23,134 bases of DNA from an uncultured Actinomyces sp. (GTDB lineage Bacteria; Actinomycetota; Actinomycetes; Actinomycetales; Actinomycetaceae): NCBI GenBank assembly GCA_938040725.1, contig CALHZX010000051.1:1-23134 (forward strand), read 5' to 3'. Each line of letters opens with the position of its first letter. The first letter of the stretch is position 1. The translations under genes and the position numbers were made by a program. This document shows positions 1 to 6,748 of the stretch, in pieces. The notes under the pieces were generated by a model. It saw only the letters and a program-made list of their open reading frames with translations, was not told the origin of the DNA and did not search any database.

Positions 1-2643
1 GTCTTCCTTGTGGGGCTTGTCCGACGTGGGCTTGTCGGCGTCGGTCTTGTCGCCGTGGCGCGTCGAATCAGCAGCGTCGTCGGCTTTGCCGTTGGCGGAG
101 TGGTCCTTCGCCTTGGGGTCAGCGTCCCCGTGCTCGACGGAATCATGCCCATGCTTAGCGTCGGCATCGGCCTTACCGGAGCCACTTGCGTCGCCGGAGC
201 CGTGGCCGGCCTTGCTGGCGTCGGCAGCCTCATCCGCGTGGGTGCTGGGCATGTCTGCCGCAGCCTTTCCACTATGCGGCTGTTTGTCGCTGCCGCCCAG
301 GAGTTCTTCGAAGGTTTGTTCCTTCTTGGGTGTGGTGGGGGCGTCGGGTGTGCCGTTGGCGGTGTGTTGCTTGTCGCCGCCGCCCAGGAGTTCCTCGAAG
401 GACCGCTTCTTCGGGGGAATGGTAGGTGCGTCGGGGGTGCTGGTTGCGCCGTTGGTAGTGCTGCCAGCTCCGTGGGTGCCGGTGGCGGGTGCGCCGGTTG
501 TGCCAGCGCCATGCGTACCTGCGCCGGGAGCGGGAGCGCTGGTTGCCGGGGCGCCGTGGGTGCCGGTGGCAGGAGCGCCAGTAGCGGGAGCGCCATGCGT
601 GCCCGTACTGGTCGAGGGTGCACCGGTGGCGGGTGCGCCGGTTGTGCCAGCGCCATGCGTACCTGCGCCGGGAGCGCCGTGTGTGCCCGCGCCGGTCGCA
701 GGAGCTCTGGTTGCGCCGTTGGCAGTGCTGCCAGCGCCGTGGGTGGCGCCACCGGTATCCGCATTCATGAACGCGTTGTTGTGAGCGCCGTTAGACGCGC
801 TGGGGGCAGTGTTCGCGGGAGCCGCATGCCCGGCGGTGCCAGCATCGCCGGCTGCGGACGCATGAGGCGTCGCGGCGGGCTGAGCCGCACTCGACACACC
901 GTTGGAGCGGTGGCCCGGATCCGTGGGCGGAAGAGCCGAATCCTTGACATCCGCACCACCGTGCGAGGCATGGCTGGCGTTGCCTGCAGCGTCGGCTGTG
1001 TTGCCTGCGGTGTGCGAGGCGTGGCTGGCGTTACCTGCAGCGTCTGCGGCGTTGCCGCCAGCGTGTGCAGCGTGGCTGGCGTTACCTGCAGCGTCTGCGG
1101 CGTTGCCGCCAGCGTGTGCAGCGTGGCTGGCGTTACCTGCAGCGTCTGCGGCGTTGCCGCCAGCGTGAGCAGCGTGGCTGGCGCTACCTGCAGCGTCTGC
1201 GGCGTTGCCGCCAGCGTGAGCGGCGTGGCTGGCGCTACCGGCACCGTTTGCGGCATGGTTCGCGCTGCTGGCGATGCCACCGCCACCGGAAGCTGCATGG
1301 CCTGCACTGCTCGCACCGCTGGCGATGCCACCGCCACCGGAAGCGGCGTGTGCGGCGTGGCTGGCGCTACCGGCAGCATCGGCTGCCCCGCCAGCTGCGT
1401 GCGCTGCGTGGCTCGTGTCCCCGATAGCCGCGCCAGCCCTCGTGGCAGCGCGGCCGGCGTCGGCGGCCCCGTCCAGGGCGCCAGCCATGCCGTTGGCGGC
1501 GTGACCCAGGTCGTGGGCGTGGTCGGCGGCCTTAGCCACGCGCTGCGCGGTGTCTGCCAGATCCGCGAGGTCCGCGGCCGTATCCAAACCGCGGGCGGTG
1601 AACTTGCCGACCAGGTTCTTGCCGAGCTTGGCCAGGGAGCGGACGTCGTCGGGGCTAATAGGCAAAATAGCCTTGAAGACCTCTTTACCGATGCGAAGAG
1701 CACGAGCTCCGCCGGTCAGCGCCTTCTCGCCGGCGGACACGCCGGCGCTGCCACCCATCGTCGCAACTGCAATGATCACGTCGGGCAGAAGGTGACCAAT
1801 GGCGCGCCCGGGATCGTCGGTCCACGTATCCCAGTCGATCAGCGACTTGCCGACAGCCGTCATAAAGCCCACGGGATCGTTCCACAGCGCCTTCGCCATG
1901 GCCGCCAACGTCTCGGCGGGTATCTCTCTATGCTTGATGTCGTACTCTTCCAGGGTCATGTCGCCCATGAGTACGCGGCCGAAGTCCCACATGCCCTCGC
2001 CGCCGCTCAGCTTCCACACCAGCTTCACCAGTTCGACAACGGCCTCGAAAGCACCGCCCAGGATCGAGCCGACCGTGCGCTTGACCGAATCCCACCACGT
2101 GCGCTCGGGCAGCTTCGCAATACCAGCATTCAATGCGGTAATCAGCAGGTCACCGGCCTCGTTGACCTGATCGACCAGCGTCTGGAAATCAGCAACTGCG
2201 GCCGCCATAGCTGAGCGGCCCGGCCCCTCATCACAGGAGGCATCAAACACGGGCCAGTCCCCGTCTGCGGCGGCCTGGCTACGCGCGTCAGCCTGATTGT
2301 TCTGCGCCTGCTGGACCGCGTCGCGGCCTTGCTTCCACCTCGAGCGGATCCCATCACACTGGGACTGCGCCGACGCCAGCTGCGTCGCGTACGAGTTATA
2401 GGCCTCAGACGCTTCAGAGAAGGCCTCCTGGGCGTCCAGCCAGCCCTTGGTCTGCACATCGAACTTAGAGCGGAAATGATCCGCCGCGCGACCTTCCCAC
2501 CCATCAGACTTCAGGGAAGACAAACCGGAATGAATCTCACCGAACTCGTTGGCCCGGTCCATCATCACCGCAGCGCGCGTCGAGATCCCACCGGGATCCC
2601 CACCGATCTCAAAAACCGGCGCACCCAGCGCGACAACACCCAC
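1..2643 (-). CDS. Large repeat-rich type VII secretion substrate, probable polymorphic toxin (3' end outside window)
   Basis: The minus-strand frame is open from a GTG at 2643 to the window edge (881 codons), so the C-terminus is missing. The start is fixed by the upstream gene's stop at 2650-2652 in the same frame; an AGGGG ribosome site lies about 11 nt upstream. Residues 1-110 look like the T7SS-signal/PPE-like helical hairpin: LKSDGWEGRAADHF gives a WXG motif at W49-E50-G51, followed by a long alanine-rich helix. Around 265-300 a segment reading LIDWDTWTDDPGRAIGHLLP, then a Gly-rich apolar stretch, resembles the middle of actinobacterial polymorphic toxins. Residues about 424-558 are 17-residue Ala/His/Gly repeats, about 614-724 a Gly/Ala/Pro/Thr/His low-complexity tract, and FEELLGG occurs twice (749, 778). 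The visible tail is charged and Asp/Lys/His-rich. It is last in a four-gene operon with WXG-like partners. The toxin activity and immunity gene cannot be seen; 'toxin' is inference from architecture. Confidence 0.75.
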   Translation of the reverse strand, partial: MGVVALGAPVFEIGGDPGGISTRAAVMMDRANEFGEIHSGLSSLKSDGWEGRAADHFRSKFDVQTKGWLDAQEAFSEASEAYNSYATQLASAQSQCDGIRSRWKQGRDAVQQAQNNQADARSQAAADGDWPVFDASCDEGPGRSAMAAAVADFQTLVDQVNEAGDLLITALNAGIAKLPERTWWDSVKRTVGSILGGAFEAVVELVKLVWKLSGGEGMWDFGRVLMGDMTLEEYDIKHREIPAETLAAMAKALWNDPVGFMTAVGKSLIDWDTWTDDPGRAIGHLLPDVIIAVATMGGSAGVSAGEKALTGGARALRIGKEVFKAILPISPDDVRSLAKLGKNLVGKFTARGLDTAADLADLADTAQRVAKAADHAHDLGHAANGMAGALDGAADAGRAATRAGAAIGDTSHAAHAAGGAADAAGSASHAAHAASGGGGIASGASSAGHAASGGGGIASSANHAANGAGSASHAAHAGGNAADAAGSASHAAHAGGNAADAAGNASHAAHAGGNAADAAGNASHAAHAGGNAADAAGNASHASHTAGNTADAAGNASHASHGGADVKDSALPPTDPGHRSNGVSSAAQPAATPHASAAGDAGTAGHAAPANTAPSASNGAHNNAFMNADTGGATHGAGSTANGATRAPATGAGTHGAPGAGTHGAGTTGAPATGAPSTSTGTHGAPATGAPATGTHGAPATSAPAPGAGTHGAGTTGAPATGTHGAGSTTNGATSTPDAPTIPPKKRSFEELLGGGDKQHTANGTPDAPTTPKKEQTFEELLGGSDKQPHSGKAAADMPSTHADEAADASKAGHGSGDASGSGKADADAKHGHDSVEHGDADPKAKDHSANGKADDAADSTRHGDKTDADKPTSDKPHKED
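481..676. repeat. 52-bp exact direct repeat within the low-complexity tract
   Basis: Positions 481-532 and 625-676 are identical by eye. They are offset by 144 bp (48 codons), so the reading frame is kept. The block encodes part of the Gly-Ala-Pro-Thr-His tract of the large T7SS substrate. Identity at silent positions points to a recent duplication or gene conversion. Confidence 0.8.
970..1372. repeat. 51-bp in-frame tandem repeats (17-residue units)
   Basis: Six consecutive 51-bp units start at 970, 1021, 1072, 1123, 1174 and 1225. The middle four are nearly identical; the outer two are degenerate. Two further related 51-bp units begin at 1271 and 1322 and share the core GATGCCACCGCCACCGGAAG. 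On the coding (minus) strand the unit encodes a 17-residue block such as GNASHAAHAGGNAADAA. The period is a multiple of three, so copy-number change would not break the frame. Confidence 0.85.
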
Positions 2644-2649
2644 GCCAGA

Positions 2650-2988
2650 TCACGCCCCTGAACCGACGACAGGGGACTGCCCCAGAGCTTGCGCAGCCGC
2701 CTCAACCGCCGCCATGTGCTCTTTCGACTTGTCCATGTATTCCGCGTAGGCACCCAACGCGCCACTGACCGCACTACTGGCAGCCTTAATCTCATCACGC
2801 AAGTCGTTCGTGCCCTTTTCCCACGTGTCCTGGAACGCGTTCGTGCGATCCCACACCTCAGGATTCTCCAGCATCCCCGAGTTGGGAACCCAATCCTCTA
2901 CGTCATACTCCTTAGCCGCCTCCTCAAAAGACGACAACGACTCCACGAAAGACGACATCGCCTGCAAATCGACCTTAAAATCACTCAC
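2650..2988 (-). CDS. Small WXG100-like helical protein, T7SS substrate partner
   Basis: 112 residues from GTG at 2988. AAGGG sits 9 nt upstream of this GTG and abuts the TTG at 2997, so the GTG start (MSDFKVDLQAM) is preferred. No signal peptide or membrane segment is seen. The protein is predicted nearly all helical: an acidic N-terminal helix, a short Pro/Gly turn near 35-45, then a second helix with W46 and W56-E-K-G59, a WXG-like tryptophan-glycine element with one extra residue. Its size and helix-turn-helix layout fit the WXG100/ESAT-6-like superfamily, whose members pair up and are exported by or chaperone clients of type VII secretion. It stops 6 nt before the GTG of the large substrate gene, so co-translation and a chaperone or co-substrate role for that protein are likely. 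Sequence alone does not assign a specific family. Confidence 0.7.
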   Translation of the reverse strand: MSDFKVDLQAMSSFVESLSSFEEAAKEYDVEDWVPNSGMLENPEVWDRTNAFQDTWEKGTNDLRDEIKAASSAVSGALGAYAEYMDKSKEHMAAVEAAAQALGQSPVVGSGA

Positions 2989-3000
2989 GATTGGCAACCC

Positions 3001-3300
3001 TTAACTGTCGATACACGCAAACGCTTTAGACTCAGCATGCTGGCCTTCGGCGAGAATCTCTTCCATCGCGTCAGCCGCAGCGGTTAACAACTCAGCCAAC
3101 TCCTCGCCACGCTCTTCCAAACGCTTTAACGCGGCATCGCAGGCCTGACGAGACTCACCCGTCCAATCGCCCACAGCAGCCTTAATGTCAGCGGCCACAT
3201 CGGGAATGAACTCCTTGACCACCGGGACCCTCTGACGGAAGGCCTGAGCCATCTCAGTGGCACTGGCCTCCTCAAAGACCAGCATCGAATCGCTACTCAT
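3001..3300 (-). CDS. WXG100-family protein (ESAT-6-like)
   Basis: 99 residues from ATG at 3300, chosen over an adjacent TTG because GGAGG lies 7 nt upstream. The protein is helical throughout, with AAVGDWTGESRQACDAAL giving a canonical W46-T47-G48 motif between two helices. This is the WXG100 signature, and the ~100-residue length is typical. Family knowledge: such proteins form four-helix-bundle dimers and are type VII secretion substrates or co-substrates. It is the second gene of the operon, 12-13 nt from each neighbour, between two other small helical proteins and upstream of the giant substrate. A dimer with one of its neighbours is plausible but inferred. Two cysteines (C54, and one near the C-terminus) are unusual for this family. 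Confidence 0.8.
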   Translation of the reverse strand: MSSDSMLVFEEASATEMAQAFRQRVPVVKEFIPDVAADIKAAVGDWTGESRQACDAALKRLEERGEELAELLTAAADAMEEILAEGQHAESKAFACIDS

Positions 3301-3313
3301 CAATAAACCTCCG

Positions 3314-3694
3314 TCACGACTCCGACTGGGACAGCCGCATCAGATCGTCGAACACACTGCCACCCGACGAATCACCGCCGCCCGACTCCGACCCGGAAGC
3401 CGCCTGAACCAACGACTGCATGATTTCTTCTTCACACGCGCCAAAAGACTGCTCGACGCCCACCAAGGCCTCGGCCAAACGACCTAAATCATCAAACAAC
3501 ACACTCAGGGAATCACCCCACGTAGTCAGCGCATTGCCCAACGGCTCCATAAACGGACCGTTGATCCCCTCCGACGCGGACGTCACATCCTCGCCGATGG
3601 TCGATACCGCCTGAGAGAAAGGCTCAGCGGCAGCTTCAATGCTCTGGGCAGCCTCAATCAGCTTACCGGGAGTGAAACCTACATCTGCGCTCAT
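3314..3694 (-). CDS. Small helical WXG-like protein, first gene of the T7SS substrate operon
   Basis: 126 residues from ATG at 3694 (MSADVGFTPGKL); a GTG six bases upstream is an alternative start. Residues 10-95 form two predicted helices around a Gly/Pro-containing turn (about 42-53), with W59-G60 at the start of the second helix. This resembles the WXG/PE-like fold but lacks a strict W-x-G. The C-terminal tail is Gly/Ser-rich (GSESGGGDSSGGS) and ends FDDLMRLSQSES, possibly an exposed secretion or binding tail. There is no signal peptide. It heads the operon 13 nt before the WXG100 gene. A likely role is ESX-type partner or chaperone for the large downstream protein; that is inferred from position and size only. 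Confidence 0.65.
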   Translation of the reverse strand: MSADVGFTPGKLIEAAQSIEAAAEPFSQAVSTIGEDVTSASEGINGPFMEPLGNALTTWGDSLSVLFDDLGRLAEALVGVEQSFGACEEEIMQSLVQAASGSESGGGDSSGGSVFDDLMRLSQSES

Positions 3695-3700
3695 GGTCAC

Positions 3701-3729
3701 AACCTACAAATCGACTGACCGGCTATCAA
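3701..3729 (-). promoter_or_regulatory. Candidate promoter of the T7SS substrate operon
   Basis: On the minus strand, TTGATA (3724-3729) and TAGGTT (3701-3706) are separated by 17 bp. The -10 ends only 6 nt before the A of the ATG at 3694, which would give an essentially leaderless transcript. This fits the weak ribosome site there. The assignment rests on sequence match only. Confidence 0.35.
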
Positions 3730-3747
3730 GCGGCGCCTGTACGTTCG

Positions 3748-3924
3748 CTAATGCTCGATGTGCTCGTGGCGCGCGTGCTCGGGGCATTCGAGCTGGAACG
3801 TGGAGTGGGCGATGGGGAAGTGATGGCACGCGCATTCGCCGAGCTCGTGGACGATGCGGTCGCGCGTGGGGCCGTCGGCCTCGTACCCCTCCTGAGAGGA
3901 GCAGGCCCACCTGGCACAATGCTG
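3748..3924 (-). pseudogene. 3' remnant of a cation diffusion facilitator (CzcD/ZitB-type) gene
   Basis: The minus-strand frame ending at TAG 3748-3750 reads DRIVHELGECACHHFPIAHS, then TFQLECPEHARHEHIEH. This matches the cytoplasmic C-terminal end typical of CDF metal-efflux proteins: a last helix, a strand of the type F-x-I-x-H-S-T-x-Q-x-E, and a His/Cys-rich tail. Only about 45 residues look homologous. In the same frame a stop lies at 3925-3927, and no start codon with a ribosome site precedes the segment. The transmembrane part is absent: beyond 3927 the DNA is the start of the opposite-strand hydrolase gene. I therefore call a gene relic. A short expressed metal-binding peptide is possible but unsupported. 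Confidence 0.6.
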
Positions 3925-3926
3925 TC

Positions 3927-5648
3927 ATGGGTTGGTCCTTCCTGGGAGTAATCGCGGCCCTGGCCATGTATGCGGTCAGCGTCGCGCCATCGCTGATGGC
4001 GCGCTCGTGGGCGTGGCACGCGGTCGCCTCGGGCGTCCTCGTCTCCTGCGGGTACGTCGGCGGCGTCATTGTCCAGAACGTGGGTGCCCGCATCATCGCC
4101 ATGACGGGCCTGACGATCCGGGCTTCCGAGCCCGTCGAGATCGGCTTCCGCGCCTGCGCGGCAGTTCTTTTTGCGATGTGGTGGCTCTACGCCGTCATCC
4201 AGTCGTATCGCCGGGCCCGCGTCGCCGCCAGACTTGTCAACATGCCGGGCGAGACCTTCGGCGAGTACCTCCTGGGAACCGCAGGGACCGTCGTCGTTGC
4301 ATGGTGCCTCATCGCGATCGTGGGCGCCCTGAACCGCGTGGGGCGCATGCTCATCGCGGCGCTCGGTGACTATATGCCGCCCCCGATCGCCGTCGTCGTC
4401 GGCGTCGCGATCCTGACAGTCATCGTCTTCTTCCTGACCTCGAACGTGATCCTGCGCGGCGGCATCGGCTTCTTCCGTCATCACGCCGAGCAGATGAACA
4501 CGCGCACCGCGCGCGGCATCTACAAGCCCTTCGTCCCCGAGCGCTCGGCGTCCCCGGCCTCGCCCGTCACGTGGGAGTCCGTCGGCGGTCAGGGGCGCGT
4601 TTTCCTCGGCCGAGGTCCCTCGCGGCTCGACATCGCCCAGGTCAGTGGCGGCGAGGCCATGGAACCCATCCGCGTCTACTCCGGCATGCCCACGGGCGGG
4701 GCGGGTATTGAGGTCGCCGCGGCGACCGTCGTCGCCGAGCTGCGGCGCACGGGCGCATTCGATCGCGCGGTCATCCTGATCGCCGCGTCGACCGGCTCCG
4801 GCTGGGTCGACGAATGGCAGGTCCAACCCCTCGAGTTCCTCACGCGCGGCAACTGCGCGACCGCCTCGCTGCAATACTCCTACGTGCCGTCGGCACTGAA
4901 CTGGCTGACCGGCCTCGAGCCCGCGCAGGAGGCGTCGGCCGCCCTCTTCCGCGCGGTGCGCGCCGAGCTCGACACGATGGACGAGGCCGACCGCCCCGCG
5001 CTCTTCGTGTGCGGCGAGTCCCTGGGAGCCTTCGCCTCGCAGTCGGTGTTCTCTTCGGTCAACGAGGCCCTGGCCCAGGTGGACGGTGCCCTGTGGGTGG
5101 GGACCCCCGCCTTCACGCCGATGCACGCCGAGCTGACGAGCGCCCGACACAGGGGCAGCCCTGAGGTCGCCCCCGTCGTCTACAACGGGCGGCGCGTGCG
5201 CTTCGTCAACGAGCCCTCCGACCTGCGCACAGACCTGTACGGGCGCGAGCTGGGGCCGTGGGGTTTCCCGCGCCTCGTCTATGCTCAGCACCCCTCCGAT
5301 CCGGTCGTGTGGTGGAACCGTCAGCTCTTGTGGAATCAGCCGGATTGGCTGCGTGAGCGGGCGGGGCGCGACGTGTCTCCCTTCGTTGAGTTCACGCGCT
5401 TCGTCACCTTCATTCAGGTGCTCGCCGACCTGCCCGTCGCGGGCACCGCCCCCGGCGGTCACGGCCATACCTATAACGAAGAACTGATCCCTCTGTGGAG
5501 GGCGATCCTCGGCTTTGATCGGCTCTTCGACGAGGCGCCGTCCCACCCGCGCTTGGCGGCTCTCGACGGGTCCTGGGTGGACGAGGCGATGGTCCGTCGT
5601 ATCGGCATCGTCGTGCGGGCGAACCTGGAGCTTTCTGACCGCCAGTAG
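3927..5648 (+). CDS. Membrane-anchored alpha/beta-hydrolase (Abhydrolase_9 type)
   Basis: 573 residues from ATG at 3927. The open frame extends further upstream, but that part is the metal-transporter relic. No good ribosome site is visible for this ATG, so translation may be leaderless. The N-terminal half has about five hydrophobic helices (roughly 3-22, 28-58, 70-92, 112-136, 150-174). The C-terminal half is a hydrolase: FVCGESLGAF supplies the nucleophile elbow with S365, and candidate partners are D458 (HPSDPVVWW) and H512/H514 (GGHGHTY). This matches the actinobacterial family with an Abhydrolase_9_N membrane domain plus Abhydrolase_9 catalytic domain. The substrate is unknown; a lipid or cell-envelope ester is plausible given the membrane anchoring. 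It is a single gene, divergent from the T7SS operon, with no strong terminator seen downstream. Confidence 0.85.
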   Translation: MGWSFLGVIAALAMYAVSVAPSLMARSWAWHAVASGVLVSCGYVGGVIVQNVGARIIAMTGLTIRASEPVEIGFRACAAVLFAMWWLYAVIQSYRRARVAARLVNMPGETFGEYLLGTAGTVVVAWCLIAIVGALNRVGRMLIAALGDYMPPPIAVVVGVAILTVIVFFLTSNVILRGGIGFFRHHAEQMNTRTARGIYKPFVPERSASPASPVTWESVGGQGRVFLGRGPSRLDIAQVSGGEAMEPIRVYSGMPTGGAGIEVAAATVVAELRRTGAFDRAVILIAASTGSGWVDEWQVQPLEFLTRGNCATASLQYSYVPSALNWLTGLEPAQEASAALFRAVRAELDTMDEADRPALFVCGESLGAFASQSVFSSVNEALAQVDGALWVGTPAFTPMHAELTSARHRGSPEVAPVVYNGRRVRFVNEPSDLRTDLYGRELGPWGFPRLVYAQHPSDPVVWWNRQLLWNQPDWLRERAGRDVSPFVEFTRFVTFIQVLADLPVAGTAPGGHGHTYNEELIPLWRAILGFDRLFDEAPSHPRLAALDGSWVDEAMVRRIGIVVRANLELSDRQ

Positions 5649-5820
5649 GGTCTGACCGCGGCTTGGTGCCCGGCGCGGCCGTTTGTCAGGATTGACGTGT
5701 GACAACGTGCTACTTCGTTGCGCTCTCTCTCGGTATTTGCCGTGGCAAGTAACCGCTTTCTATGCCCGTAATTTCAGGAATGTCAGCGTTTGGGTCGTGG
5801 GAAAATGTGCTATGTCAAAC

Positions 5821-5868
5821 GAACATATGTTCACTGGTCAGTGAACGTGTTGAAACCATGCTGACCAG
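5821..5868. promoter_or_regulatory. Cluster of nested palindromes in the 5649-6030 intergenic gap
   Basis: The 382-bp gap is AT-richer than its surroundings and contains three overlapping inverted repeats. GAACATATGTTC (5821-5832) is a perfect 12-mer. GTTCACTG-GT-CAGTGAAC (5829-5846) has 8-bp arms. CTGGTCAG (5834-5841) pairs with CTGACCAG (5861-5868). Their nesting suggests operator sites for a dimeric regulator upstream of the wall-binding gene at 6031. No other feature was seen in the gap. Confidence 0.4.
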
Positions 5869-6030
5869 AGCGTTGAGGGCGCCCTCATGTCCCCTCATAA
5901 TGCCTTTTAGCTACTGAATGGTACGTCAGTAAGCCGTTGCTAGGTATCTGGTTGCGCAGTATTGTGCGGATTGTGAGCCGATGAACCTAACCGGTCGGTA
6001 TTGCTCGCATGAATCAACATTGGAGTGAGC

Positions 6031-6526
6031 ATGTCATACACATTTCACAGGGCGTTGATCGCAGCCCTGGCGACCGGCGCAATAGCAGCGTCTGGCGTCG
6101 CCTTCGGCGCTCCTGCCCTGGCAGCAACCCCCGCGACCGACGCGATCTTCTACCATCGTGTCGTCGACTTCCCCGGCAATGTCACCGACGATGGCCTTCA
6201 CCACTACCTCTTCACCATCAAGTTCTCCGACATTCAGGCGGCCTGCTCCCGATCCGCAGCCCCAGCCTGCCCCCTCCGGTGCCTGGACGCTGGACTCGAT
6301 CGGCTGGTGGTACCGCAACGCGGATGGCACCTACCCGGCCAACACCTCGGCGGTAATTGACGGCCGCACCTACCGCTTCGATGGACGCGGCTACATGCGC
6401 ACTGGTTGGGTCATGGACGGCGGCGCCTGGTACTACCTGTCCCCCTCGGGAGCCATGGTGACCGGCACGCAGGCCATCAACGGCCGCAGCTACACCTTCA
6501 ACGCCTCGGGCGTGTGGATCCCGTGA
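6031..6526 (+). pseudogene. Frameshifted secreted cell-wall-binding-repeat protein
   Basis: ATG at 6031 with GGAG 6 nt upstream opens a frame encoding a clear Sec signal peptide (MSYTFHRALIAALATGAIAA, cleavage near APALAA). About 35 further residues follow, to FTIKFSDIQA. Near 6231-6246 the sense continues only in the +1 frame: a PAPDPQPQPAPSGAW linker, then wall-binding repeats (SIGWWYRNADGTY, TGWVMDGGAWYYLSPSGAMV, TGTQAINGRSYTF), stopping at 6526. The unshifted frame ends at 6360 after nonsense sequence. The repeats closely match the C-terminus of the S8 protease downstream, so this is a paralogous module. The missing middle suggests a deleted and frameshifted pseudogene. Programmed frameshifting or a sequencing error are alternatives; no slippery heptamer is evident. 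The intact product would be a secreted protein attached non-covalently to the wall. Confidence 0.65.
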
Positions 6527-6558
6527 TCTGATCGAGGCCTTGCCGACAGGTAAGGGTC

Positions 6559-6594
6559 CGGGCCCGGGAACGCAGCAATGCGCTCCCGGGCCCG
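6559..6594 (+). terminator. Hairpin terminator after the wall-binding gene
   Basis: Arms 6559-6573 and 6580-6594 form a 15-bp stem with one mismatch (CGGGCCCGGGAACGC with GCGCTCCCGGGCCCG) around a 6-nt loop. There is no T-tract, as is common in actinobacteria. The stem is nearly the same sequence as the hairpin after the S8 protease at 10610. Confidence 0.7.
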
Positions 6595-6645
6595 TCGCGT
6601 TAGACAATTCAGCTGCGCTTCACGTATCAATAAGCAACACGGTGA

Positions 6646-6673
6646 TTGTCACCCGTGCTATGTGCGGTATTTT
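6646..6673 (+). promoter_or_regulatory. Candidate promoter of the S8 protease gene
   Basis: TTGTCA (6646-6651) and TATTTT (6668-6673) are 16 bp apart, 75 nt upstream of the ATG at 6749. A small palindrome (GGTGA...TCACC, about 6641-6653) overlaps the -35 box and could bind a regulator. Inference from sequence match only. Confidence 0.4.
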
Positions 6674-6748
6674 GTGAGGAGACGGCTGGTACACCGACGT
6701 ACCGCATGCCACCGGCACGCCGTCCCCCAACACATTTGGAGAAGGCTT

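Noticed and set aside
10..2214. Long plus-strand open frame (734 codons) across the T7SS cargo gene
   Set aside because: It is codon-aligned antisense to the real gene. It is repetitive Gly/Val/Arg/Cys sequence without domains or a ribosome site, kept open by high GC and the repeats. The minus frame carries the WXG motif and operon context.
3726..5705. 659-codon minus-strand open frame opposite the hydrolase gene
   Set aside because: Arg/Asp/Gly/His-rich composition typical of a GC-rich antisense shadow. The plus strand encodes recognisable membrane helices and the GESLG elbow.
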